A stretch of 64,000 nucleotides of DNA from assembly GCF_031127815.1 (NCBI RefSeq), contig NZ_JARXHY010000016.1:1-64000 (forward strand), in the 5' to 3' direction. Shown here one piece after another: positions 44,319-52,039 of the stretch (within the stretch, counting starts at the first letter, position 1; every line of letters begins with the position of its first letter). Position numbers and translations under genes: made by a program. The DNA is from Pelagicoccus sp. SDUM812003 (lineage in GTDB: Bacteria > Verrucomicrobiota > Verrucomicrobiia > Opitutales > Opitutaceae). Below the pieces are notes generated by a model. The model was not told the origin of the DNA, ran no database searches, and saw only the letters and a list, made by a program, of their open reading frames with translations.

Positions 44319-45449
44319 TCAATCACCGCCTTCGGTATCTTGCGGCACCTTTCCACGTGACCACTTAATGAATACGTCCATCACCGGCAATGCGTTTCCT
44401 TCGTCGTCGAACATGCCACGGCTGCCGATGCCGCCGGTACTGCCTGGGCGGATGTGGACCATGGGCTCCCACCAGAAAATGCCGGTTCCAAGTCCATTGG
44501 GCACATCGAGCAGAATCTCGTGCACGGTCTCGAGGTACTCGCGTTGGCCTTCTGGCGTTTCGGGAAACGGTCCGGGATGCTCCTTATATTCGGTCGGACG
44601 CCAGCAATAGGCCGCTTCGACCACCATGACTTCCTTGCCGTACTCGAGAGCCATGAAGTTGAGCGTCTCGCGCAGGTCGAGCGGTGATCCGTGCCACCAA
44701 GGATAGTACGATTGGCCGAGCACGTCGCAGTCAACCCCACGCGCGAAAAGGGCGTCGAAGAAACGCTTGGTCTTCGCCTTGTTGCCACTCGACTCGACTT
44801 GCACCATAATCTTCGGACGAGGCAAGTTCCCCCGGCCCGCATCAACGCCGTTTATTCCTGCCTGGACGAGCTCCGCGAAATTGTCCTCGTTTTCCGGCAA
44901 CTTGCCATGTGGCCAGAGCATGCCATTGGTGATTTCATTTCCGTTCTGCACCATGTCGGGCATTACGCCCGCTTCGCGGAAGGCAACGATCGTATCACGC
45001 GTGTAGGCGAACACCGCTTCGACTAACTCTTCGTGCGTGAGGTTCTCCCATGCCTTTGGCAGAAACTGCTTCGAAGGATCCGCCCACGTGTCCGAGTAAT
45101 GGAAGTCCAGCAGGAACTTGAACCCGAGATCGTGGGCCTTTTTCGCGAGCTCGATGGTGTATTCAAGATCGTTGGGCAACGGGAAGCGTTCGGAGTTGGA
45201 CGGAGTGTGAAACAGCCGCAGGCGTATCCAGTTGTAGCCGTTGTCCTTCAGAATCTCAAGGCCCGGCTTGGCGACTCCATCATCCTTGAAAACCGTTCCT
45301 CTCTCTTCCGCCGACGCAAGAAACGACACGTCGGCGCCGATCGCGTAGTCGGAAGCGCCGGCACCAAGAAGGCTGGAAGGCGCGGCCAGCAAGGCCGCCA
45401 TAGAAATGCGGGATAAAAACGTTCGCAGTGATTGTAGGGTGTGGTTCAT
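44319..45449 (-). CDS. GH53 endo-beta-1,4-galactanase, secreted
   Basis: A 376-residue arabinogalactan endo-beta-1,4-galactanase. Signal peptide to about residue 32, then DYAIGADVSFLASAEERG, the usual GH53 start. GYNWIRLRLFHTP, FKFLLDFHYSDTWADPSKQFLPKAW and DMVQNGNEITNGMLWP (acid/base Glu172) follow, then DVLGQSYYPWWHG and KEVMVVEAAYCWRP with nucleophile Glu278. FPETPEGQREYL and GIFWWEPMV complete the family pattern. It cuts the beta-1,4-galactan backbone of type I arabinogalactan in pectin, and is the most specific substrate clue in the window. Last gene of a run with CocE-type hydrolase, DUF3237 and carboxylesterase genes (gaps 34, 28 and 19 bases). Confidence 0.93.
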   Translation of the reverse strand: MNHTLQSLRTFLSRISMAALLAAPSSLLGAGASDYAIGADVSFLASAEERGTVFKDDGVAKPGLEILKDNGYNWIRLRLFHTPSNSERFPLPNDLEYTIELAKKAHDLGFKFLLDFHYSDTWADPSKQFLPKAWENLTHEELVEAVFAYTRDTIVAFREAGVMPDMVQNGNEITNGMLWPHGKLPENEDNFAELVQAGINGVDAGRGNLPRPKIMVQVESSGNKAKTKRFFDALFARGVDCDVLGQSYYPWWHGSPLDLRETLNFMALEYGKEVMVVEAAYCWRPTEYKEHPGPFPETPEGQREYLETVHEILLDVPNGLGTGIFWWEPMVHIRPGSTGGIGSRGMFDDEGNALPVMDVFIKWSRGKVPQDTEGGD

Positions 45450-45483
45450 GATGACAGTTTTCCGTATCGGCTTGGCAATGACA

Positions 45484-47259
45484 CTATTCGACGATTGGCA
45501 GCGTCAAATAAGAGGGGTGATTTGAATCGCGATAGAGAGTGACGACGGGCGCGGGGTCGAGTTCAGGGGTGCCTCGGGTCACGAAGCTGACCACAAGCTG
45601 GATTTTGTGGCCCTCTTTGAAAGTTATCGAGATAGGCAAGATGTCGAACGAAAGTTCAACCGGTTCGCCTGGAATCAATGGCTGAACGTCTGATTCGAAG
45701 GAACGGTGATACGGCAATCCCAGCCGATCATAGGGCGGCTCCGCCAGCTTGCGCATCGATGCTCGCAGTTGGCCCATCGTGTTGTAGGACGTTACGGAAC
45801 CGTCCGGAGCGACGTCTCGCAGCGTAGCCACGAAATCCCCATCCGTCGCCGTCGATGACACCCACAGATTCACCGTTGGGTGTCCGGTCACCTGCACGGC
45901 TTCCTGCAAAGACTCGGTTTCGTAGATCAAGGAACCCAGCGGAATCTCTCCGCGACTGTATTCATAAATCACTACCGTTTCGTCCTTACCTTCGCCCTCC
46001 GTTTTCTGCGAGCGGCTGAGCGAGCCCTCCCCGAGATAGAAATCGACGCGCTTTTCATTCGGCAACGGCCACGCCTTGGCCGATTGCCACTCCTCCCCTT
46101 CCGGAGCGTTATATGTGAAATAGTATACGGGATCTTCGTCCATGATGCCGTTATCGATCCCCTTCAGCCAATAGTCGAAGAAACGGAGCTCCTCGGTCAG
46201 TATATCGAGCCCTGTCATCTCTTTCGCCGGACACCAATCGCAATGGACTCCAGGGCCTACAATGAACTTGGAGGGAACCTTGAAATTGTTGATCGCGAAA
46301 AACGGTCCCGGCTTGGTGTAGCCTTCGTCCCAGTTGACGGCCATGTACATGGCGATCCCGGAATCGTTGATCTCGTCCAAGTAGTTTGCGGGACTGCTCT
46401 TGATCCACCACTGCTTGGCGCTGTCGTCCGTGAGGTTTGGCGAATAGCCGTCGCGGAAGGGAATGTGTCCGACGGTTTCGATCGTGCCCTCGTGCTCGGC
46501 CTTGGCAGCCTCGAGAAGCGAACCGTCGACGTCCTCGTCCACCGGAGCCGCCAATCTGTCGCGAACCTCATGCGGCGGAGGATCTCCCGGCTTCGGCGTC
46601 CAACGGCTCGGAGCCACGATACCGCCCGCGCCTCGAAAGTCGTAGACATCGAACTCGAAACTCATGGGAAACATGGCCTTCAAACTCGGCGGCGCAGTGG
46701 TCGCAGCCTGCATCTGGCTGCCGCCTGTGGCGGAGCAGCCCCACATGCCGATGTTCCCGTTGCTCCATGGCTGGTCAGCGAGCCATTCCGTAATGTCGTA
46801 GGCGTCGTAGCGGGCGGGACCCACCCACTCGCCGCGGTTGTAGCCTTCGTTGTGCCCAAAGGAAGCATGCAGCCCCCGAAAGTCAGCCGTAGCCACTACG
46901 TATCCATATTTTACTAGCTCGATAGCGCTGCCCGCGTAGTCTTCGACGGTCAGCTTGTCCTTGCTCCCATTGTATCTGCGATTGTAAGGCGTGTGCATCC
47001 AGACGACCGGCAAGGGCGTTTCTACGACCTCGCCCGTCTCCTTATCTTTGGGACGATAGATATCGATGGCTATCTTTACGCCATCCCTCATCTCGATGTA
47101 GCGCGAGCTGAGATCAAAATCGTCCGCATAGATCGCCTCGCTGTAGCCTTGGTAAACGCCGGGCTTGGAAATCTTCGTTTCGGCAAACAACGAACGCTGC
47201 ATGCCGCAACATACGAGCGTTCCTGCTAGGAGACTGAGAAAGGCTTTGGGGTAGTTCAT
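45484..47259 (-). CDS. CocE/NonD-type (S15-like) alpha/beta hydrolase, secreted
   Basis: 591 residues with a signal peptide (MNYPKAFLSLLAGTLVCCGM..LFAE). The N-terminal part is the X-Pro dipeptidyl-peptidase S15/CocE fold: SSRYIEMRDGVKIAIDIYRP, VVATADFRGLHASFG, and nucleophile Ser176 in GMWGCSATGG. The C-terminal jelly roll has HPTVNLWVSSTATDGDFVATLRDVAPDG and DVQPLIPGEPVELSFDILPISITFKEGH. Characterised relatives are cocaine esterase, glutaryl-acylases and dipeptidases. In an operon with GH53 and a carboxylesterase, an acyl-ester activity on a polysaccharide is plausible but unproven. Confidence 0.85.
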   Translation of the reverse strand: MNYPKAFLSLLAGTLVCCGMQRSLFAETKISKPGVYQGYSEAIYADDFDLSSRYIEMRDGVKIAIDIYRPKDKETGEVVETPLPVVWMHTPYNRRYNGSKDKLTVEDYAGSAIELVKYGYVVATADFRGLHASFGHNEGYNRGEWVGPARYDAYDITEWLADQPWSNGNIGMWGCSATGGSQMQAATTAPPSLKAMFPMSFEFDVYDFRGAGGIVAPSRWTPKPGDPPPHEVRDRLAAPVDEDVDGSLLEAAKAEHEGTIETVGHIPFRDGYSPNLTDDSAKQWWIKSSPANYLDEINDSGIAMYMAVNWDEGYTKPGPFFAINNFKVPSKFIVGPGVHCDWCPAKEMTGLDILTEELRFFDYWLKGIDNGIMDEDPVYYFTYNAPEGEEWQSAKAWPLPNEKRVDFYLGEGSLSRSQKTEGEGKDETVVIYEYSRGEIPLGSLIYETESLQEAVQVTGHPTVNLWVSSTATDGDFVATLRDVAPDGSVTSYNTMGQLRASMRKLAEPPYDRLGLPYHRSFESDVQPLIPGEPVELSFDILPISITFKEGHKIQLVVSFVTRGTPELDPAPVVTLYRDSNHPSYLTLPIVE

Positions 47260-47287
47260 GTGAGATTTTCGCTTGTCTGAACGAGGT

Positions 47288-47788
47288 TTATTTTACGCGA
47301 TACACACGAATCACCACTGTATCCGGTTCTTCGCTACCGCTTACGGTTCCAAAATACAAAAAGTCGTCGAGCCAGTCGTGCGGTCCGTCGGGGACGGTAA
47401 ACGTCGGGGTGGTCTTCAGATACGATCCACCTGGCGAGATGATCCCTTGATTTCGAACAATGATCACCGTTCCATCGTCGCAACGCATCGAATACAAGGC
47501 ATCCAGTTCGATCCCCCCATCTGTCCGCTCCGTCTGCCAATCCGCGCCGCCGGGAAGGACCGTCCCCTTCAGTCGCGGTCCCTCGAAGCGGCCTCCTGTT
47601 ATCGGGATGTAACGACGGATGCTTTTGGACGTCTCGCCCACCTCCACGATCTCGCCGATCGTGACATGCGCCTCGTAGACGAATTCCGTTTCAAAGTCCC
47701 CTCCTCTATCCCGATCATCCTCAGCTCGCAAGTTGTCGCTCACGGCGACGAAGGAAACGAGTAAGCAAAAAAAGAAGATTCGAATCAT
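47288..47788 (-). CDS. DUF3237 family protein, secreted
   Basis: A 166-residue protein with a signal peptide (MIRIFFFCLLVSFVAVSDNLRA). The mature part matches DUF3237: FVYEAHVTIGEIVEVG, IPITGGRFEGPRLKGTVLPGGADWQ, ELDALYSMRCDDGTVIIVRNQG and PDWLDDFLYFGTVSG-like C-terminal segments ending in VVIRVYRVK. The family forms a lipocalin-like beta-barrel, and its biochemical role is not established to my knowledge. It lies between the carboxylesterase and the CocE-type hydrolase with 19- and 28-base gaps, so it is co-transcribed and may bind a hydrophobic or acyl product. Members known to me are mostly without signal peptide; this one appears exported. Confidence 0.85.
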   Translation of the reverse strand: MIRIFFFCLLVSFVAVSDNLRAEDDRDRGGDFETEFVYEAHVTIGEIVEVGETSKSIRRYIPITGGRFEGPRLKGTVLPGGADWQTERTDGGIELDALYSMRCDDGTVIIVRNQGIISPGGSYLKTTPTFTVPDGPHDWLDDFLYFGTVSGSEEPDTVVIRVYRVK

Positions 47789-47807
47789 ACGCGTCTATTC
47801 CGCCTTT

Positions 47808-49373
47808 CTACTTGGCCCACGATTTGCCTTCCTCAGTGCGACGCCATTCGAAATAGTCGTCCAACACCTCGAGGGCATCGGCATCGGGCACCGGACCAAC
47901 CTGTAACGACTCTTTCAATACCATGACCTTCTCCTGCTCTTCAGTGAACTGCGGCCACTGGGGCACCGCTGAGCCATTGGGATCGCCGCGCTTGGCGAAA
48001 TTCGTCCAGTAGGTCGCCATCGTATCCGACAGCTCCCAATCGTCTTCGGTGAGGCTTTCGTCTTCGCGGTTCAAGGTTTGGAAAACGTAAGGCACATCCA
48101 GACCGTGAGGAGCTCCATGATCGGCTTCCGGCGACTCTCCATCTCGCGGCGGATGTTGGTCGAAATAGTAGAAATAGACCGGAGCCTCGCCAGTCTCGGC
48201 CTGCAGTTTCGCCCAGCTCCAGGTTTGCCAACCGAACGCAGCATCGCGCATCAGGCCGCGGGCCGCGTGCCCGATTCTGTCACCATCGATCGGGTACGCT
48301 TCCAGCAATCGATCCGCGAACGGTCCATAGCGTTTCTCCACGTTGGCGATATGCTCCTCCGCCGTCCTACCCGACGGGAAGCTTAGCCCTTCGTCGGAAT
48401 TGTAGCCAACAAGCACCGGGACATCGTTGTATTCTCCATTCTCATACAGTACATGCTGATCATCCGGAATGACCCAGCCATCGACGATCGGCCAGGCCGC
48501 CCCGCTTCCGAAACCGGGAGGCATGGCACTGGGATCGAGCTCGCGCAGCTCGGCCAACGATTCCGCACCCGCTCGTTTCATGAAGGCAACACCCGCCGTT
48601 TCCGCTTGGGCCAAGGTCTTCATGTTTTCTCCCGGATACGTTGTGGGCCGGGTCGGCCCGAAGGAGCCGCCGCTTTGCGAGATCGCCCCGTGAAACAGTC
48701 CTTTCGCTTCCGGCGACGCGCAGAGCATGCTCACCGCAATGCCGCCCGCGGACTCGCCGAAAATCGTCACTTGGTCAGGATCGCCACCGAAAGCCGAAAT
48801 ATTTTCCTGTATCCACTGCAAGCCGGCAATTTGGTCCAGCAAGCCATAGTTTCCCGAAACGTCACGCGGCGACTCCGCGCTTAGCTCCGGATGGGCCAGG
48901 AAGCCCAGCGGTCCTACGCGGTAGTTGATGCTGACCAACACCACACCCTTGCGAGCGAGGTGTTCGCCGTTGTGCACCGGGATGGACGTGGAGCCAAAAG
49001 AGAAACCGCCCCCGTAAATCCAAACCAGCACTGGAACCTTTTCCTCTGCGGTTTCGGCAGGTGTCCAGATATTCAAATACAAACAGTCTTCGCCCACATT
49101 ACCCGATCCGTCGCCTTGATACGGATCGTTGGCGAACTCCTTAGCCGGCCGCACACCTTCCCACGGTTCGAGGGGTTGCGGGGCCTTCCAACGAAGCTCG
49201 CCTACCGGTGGAGCGGCAAAGGGAACGCCGCGAAAGACGCGAAGGTCATCTTCCTGCACACCTTCGACCAGTCCAGCCGCAGTTTGCACCACGAGATCGC
49301 CCTGGGCAGATAGAGAAGCACCACAAGCGCAAGCGAGCAGCAGGCAGAAATGGGGAATTCGGTTAAGGAGCAT
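47808..49373 (-). CDS. Type B carboxylesterase, secreted
   Basis: A 521-residue esterase. Signal peptide MLLNRIPHFCLLLACACGASLSAQ. Family signatures are DLRVFRGVPFAAPPVGELRWKAPQP, EDCLYLNIW (type B motif 2, residues 95-103), VLVWIYGGGFSFGS (oxyanion hole) and TIFGESAGG with nucleophile Ser208. A His in ADHGAPHGLDVPYVF is the likely triad base. Such enzymes hydrolyse acyl esters, including feruloyl or acetyl esters in cell-wall glycans. First gene of the run carboxylesterase > DUF3237 > CocE-like > GH53; an inverted repeat separates it from GH51. Confidence 0.9.
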   Translation of the reverse strand: MLLNRIPHFCLLLACACGASLSAQGDLVVQTAAGLVEGVQEDDLRVFRGVPFAAPPVGELRWKAPQPLEPWEGVRPAKEFANDPYQGDGSGNVGEDCLYLNIWTPAETAEEKVPVLVWIYGGGFSFGSTSIPVHNGEHLARKGVVLVSINYRVGPLGFLAHPELSAESPRDVSGNYGLLDQIAGLQWIQENISAFGGDPDQVTIFGESAGGIAVSMLCASPEAKGLFHGAISQSGGSFGPTRPTTYPGENMKTLAQAETAGVAFMKRAGAESLAELRELDPSAMPPGFGSGAAWPIVDGWVIPDDQHVLYENGEYNDVPVLVGYNSDEGLSFPSGRTAEEHIANVEKRYGPFADRLLEAYPIDGDRIGHAARGLMRDAAFGWQTWSWAKLQAETGEAPVYFYYFDQHPPRDGESPEADHGAPHGLDVPYVFQTLNREDESLTEDDWELSDTMATYWTNFAKRGDPNGSAVPQWPQFTEEQEKVMVLKESLQVGPVPDADALEVLDDYFEWRRTEEGKSWAK

Positions 49374-49407
49374 AAGTCAACAGGGGTTGAGGTCGGAGAT
49401 TTTTATA

Positions 49408-49483
49408 AACCGCAGAGTTCGCGGAGAACGCAGAGAATTGAACCCAATATAGAATCTCAGCGATCTCCGCGTCCTCAGCGGTT
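49408..49483. repeat. Intergenic inverted repeat, family 3 (CGCAGAG type)
   Basis: A left arm at 49408-49436 starting AACCGCAGAGTTCGCGGAGA and a right arm at 49455-49483 ending CCGCGTCCTCAGCGGTT are reverse complements over 29 bases with about five mismatches, separated by 18 bases. Each arm repeats GCAGAG/GCGGAG units. It fills the gap between the GH51 stop and the carboxylesterase start. Confidence 0.65.
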
Positions 49484-49497
49484 GAATACATTTCCTT

Positions 49498-51030
49498 TTA
49501 ATCAATAGCGATCGTCACGAGGGACTTCGCCGGCAGTGAAACAACAAGCTTGCCGTTGGAAACCTTGGCGCCGTCGAACACGACAGGAACCAAGGCGTCG
49601 GGAGCGTCGAAGGTGTTGTGGGCATTCATTTCCTCTGCGGTCAGGATGCGAGCCGACTTGACTGACATGCCATCGAGTTCGCTGAAACTCAGCTCAACCG
49701 TTCGGGCTTCGTTCGGATCGATGTTTGTCAGGCTCACGTGGATACGGTCAGCATCGTTTCGGGAAACCGTGGCGCTGATCGCTGGAATGGATTCGCCGTC
49801 CCGCTCGTACTCGCCGCGGTCCAGCTCGAATGCCAGCGCGGTCGCTTCGCGGTGCGGCTTGTAGAGATCGAATACGTGGTACGTCGGCGTCTTGAGCATT
49901 CGCTCCCCATCGGTGAGGATCATGGCCTGCAGCACGTTTATGGTCTGGGCGATGTTGGCCATCTTCACGCGATCCAGATGCTGGTGGAAGATGTCGAGGA
50001 TAGTCGAGGCGATCAAGGCGTCGCGCAGCGAGTTCTGCTGATACAGGAACCCGGGAGTCGAGCCTTCCTCCTGTTCGTGCCAGGTGCCCCACTCGCCCAC
50101 GATCAACCAAACGCGTTTTTCCGGATCGTATTCGTCCATGATCGCGGAATGGTTGGTAATAAGTTCGTCCATATCCATGGCCCGCTTCATCATGCGAAAC
50201 CAGCCGCTCTCGTCGAAATCGATCGCTTCGCCCTTCTTGGCCCAAGTGCCGTCGAGCGTGTAGTTGTGCAGGTCGAGACCGTCGATGCGGTCGCCCGCGA
50301 GCTCCATGACAACCTCCGTCCAGTGGTAGTCGTTTCCGGAAGGTCCGGTGGCGATGCGGAACGGCTTCACGTCTCCGTAGCCGTGCAAGAAGGTGGAGAA
50401 ACGGCGATACAAGTCCGCGTAGTACTCGGGACGCATGTGTCCGCCGCAGCCCCAGCTTTCGTTACCCACGCCCCAGAAGCTGACGTTCCATGGCTCTTCG
50501 CGACCGTTCTCCCGGCGCAGCTTGGCCATGGGACTCTCGCCGGGGTGATTGATGTATTGCCACCAATTGGCCATGTCCTCGACGGTGCCGCTGCCCACGT
50601 TGCCCACCACGATCGGATCGGCTTCCAACTCTTCGCAGAGCGCCAGAAACTCGTGAGTGCCCACGGAGTTGTCCTCCGTCACGCCGCCCCAGAGGTTGTT
50701 GACCACTGTGGGACGATCCTCCTTCGGACCGATGCCGTGCTGCCAGAAGTAGTAGTCGGCGAAGCAGCCGCCCGGCCAGCGTAGGTTCGGCACGCCCAGC
50801 TCCTTCATGGCTGCCACCACGTCGTCGCGCACAATGTAGTCGCCGTTGTCATCCTTCTTCCAAAATCCGTCGTAGATGCCCCGGCCGAGATGCTCGGCGA
50901 AGTGTCCGTAGATATGGCGGCTGATGTGGCCGTTCGACGCGCCGGTATCGACGGTCATTTCATGGACTGGCTCCGCTGCGGCGAGGGATGCCAGCATAAG
51001 TCCGGGTGCGATTAAGTAGGTTAGTTTCAT
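49498..51030 (-). CDS. GH51 alpha-L-arabinofuranosidase, secreted
   Basis: A 510-residue enzyme with signal peptide MKLTYLIAPGLMLASLAAAEP. GH51 marks: ISRHIYGHFAEHLGRGIYDGFW, VPNLRWPGGCFADYYFWQHGIGP, NVSFWGVGNESWGCGGHM with acid/base Glu191, and VWLIVGEWGTWHEQEEGS with nucleophile Glu313, followed by the C-terminal beta-sandwich (VSLTNIDPNEARTVELSFSELDG). It removes terminal alpha-L-arabinofuranosyl residues from arabinan, arabinogalactan or arabinoxylan, complementing GH53. Its start lies 9 bases after the stop of the alpha/beta hydrolase gene, so they share a transcript. Confidence 0.93.
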   Translation of the reverse strand: MKLTYLIAPGLMLASLAAAEPVHEMTVDTGASNGHISRHIYGHFAEHLGRGIYDGFWKKDDNGDYIVRDDVVAAMKELGVPNLRWPGGCFADYYFWQHGIGPKEDRPTVVNNLWGGVTEDNSVGTHEFLALCEELEADPIVVGNVGSGTVEDMANWWQYINHPGESPMAKLRRENGREEPWNVSFWGVGNESWGCGGHMRPEYYADLYRRFSTFLHGYGDVKPFRIATGPSGNDYHWTEVVMELAGDRIDGLDLHNYTLDGTWAKKGEAIDFDESGWFRMMKRAMDMDELITNHSAIMDEYDPEKRVWLIVGEWGTWHEQEEGSTPGFLYQQNSLRDALIASTILDIFHQHLDRVKMANIAQTINVLQAMILTDGERMLKTPTYHVFDLYKPHREATALAFELDRGEYERDGESIPAISATVSRNDADRIHVSLTNIDPNEARTVELSFSELDGMSVKSARILTAEEMNAHNTFDAPDALVPVVFDGAKVSNGKLVVSLPAKSLVTIAID

Positions 51031-51039
51031 AGTCTACAA

Positions 51040-51999
51040 TTAGTCCTTCAGCTCGGAGAAAAAGTCCACCATCACCTCCGTGGTTTTCGCGAGCTGGTCG
51101 TGATGCAGGTTGTGACCCGAGTCGTCGATGTGCACGAGCTTCCCGTTCTGCATCACCTTAGCAGCCTCTTGGTGCGCCTGGCGCTGTTCAGGGGACGCAT
51201 CGGCCTTCAAGATCAGGGTCGGAACTGGGATCGCAGCCAAGGCGTCTTCGGTCCGCATGCTTCCGGACATCGCCTGCCACGCCTGATCGCTGTAGGCGCC
51301 GTGGTACTGCTTTTTAGAGAGCGCCCAATACTGACAATCCGCTAGATTCCAGCGCGGATTGTCGCGGCGGGCCTTCGCCACGAGGGCGTCGTAGCTGTAG
51401 TTGTTCTGGGCAACGAGATACTCCGGCGAGTTGTGCATGCTGAACGACAAGGTCTCCGGATTCGGCTCGCGAGCCGGCGGGCCAGGACGACGGGCCGGGG
51501 CCTCGCCATCTTCATCGCGGCTTCCCGGAGGCGGTCCCCGACGACCCACAAACGGGTCGAGCATGACCACTGCCCGAGCCAGATCCGGGTACTCGGCCCC
51601 AATGCGCATCACCGTGGCCGCTCCCATGGAATGCCCCATGAGAATCGGCTTTTCGATGTCCATTACCCGCACGAACTCCACCACGTCCTTGATCAAGGTG
51701 TCGCCGTCGTCGCTGGGCGTGAAAGGATCCGAAAGGCCGTGCCCGCGCGTATCCAACATGTAGATATCGTAATCCTCCTGCAGCTTCCACGTGAGCGTCG
51801 ACCAGCACACGCCATTGTCCGTCACCCCGTGCACCATGACGATGACCGGCTTTTCCGTTTCCGGCACTGCCCGGTAGTAGTGGATACGAATTCCGTTCGC
51901 GTAAGCGTAGCCGCTCGTCCAATCCCCCGGGATCGGCGGGGCTCCCGCCTTCAGGATAGTGGAGGCGAAAAGCAAAAGTCCTATGATGAGGTAGCGCAT
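51040..51999 (-). CDS. Alpha/beta hydrolase, secreted
   Basis: A 319-residue serine hydrolase with signal peptide MRYLIIGLLLFASTILKAGA. Core fold marks: VIVMVHGVTDNGVCWSTL (oxyanion hole), YMLDTRGHGLSDPF, ILMGHSMGAATVM with nucleophile Ser124, PTLILKADASPEQ (acid region) and IDDSGHNLHHDQ (His base). A Pro/Arg-rich insertion at about residues 152-182 (GRRGPPPGSRDEDGEAPARRPGPP) lies in the cap region and looks disordered. It lies 40 bases after the serine hydrolase fusion gene and 9 before GH51. An esterase role is likely; the substrate is unknown. Confidence 0.85.
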   Translation of the reverse strand: MRYLIIGLLLFASTILKAGAPPIPGDWTSGYAYANGIRIHYYRAVPETEKPVIVMVHGVTDNGVCWSTLTWKLQEDYDIYMLDTRGHGLSDPFTPSDDGDTLIKDVVEFVRVMDIEKPILMGHSMGAATVMRIGAEYPDLARAVVMLDPFVGRRGPPPGSRDEDGEAPARRPGPPAREPNPETLSFSMHNSPEYLVAQNNYSYDALVAKARRDNPRWNLADCQYWALSKKQYHGAYSDQAWQAMSGSMRTEDALAAIPVPTLILKADASPEQRQAHQEAAKVMQNGKLVHIDDSGHNLHHDQLAKTTEVMVDFFSELKD

Positions 52000-52039
52000 G
52001 GGGTGGTTCCTGTACTTGGGGTTCAGATACGAAAAGAGT

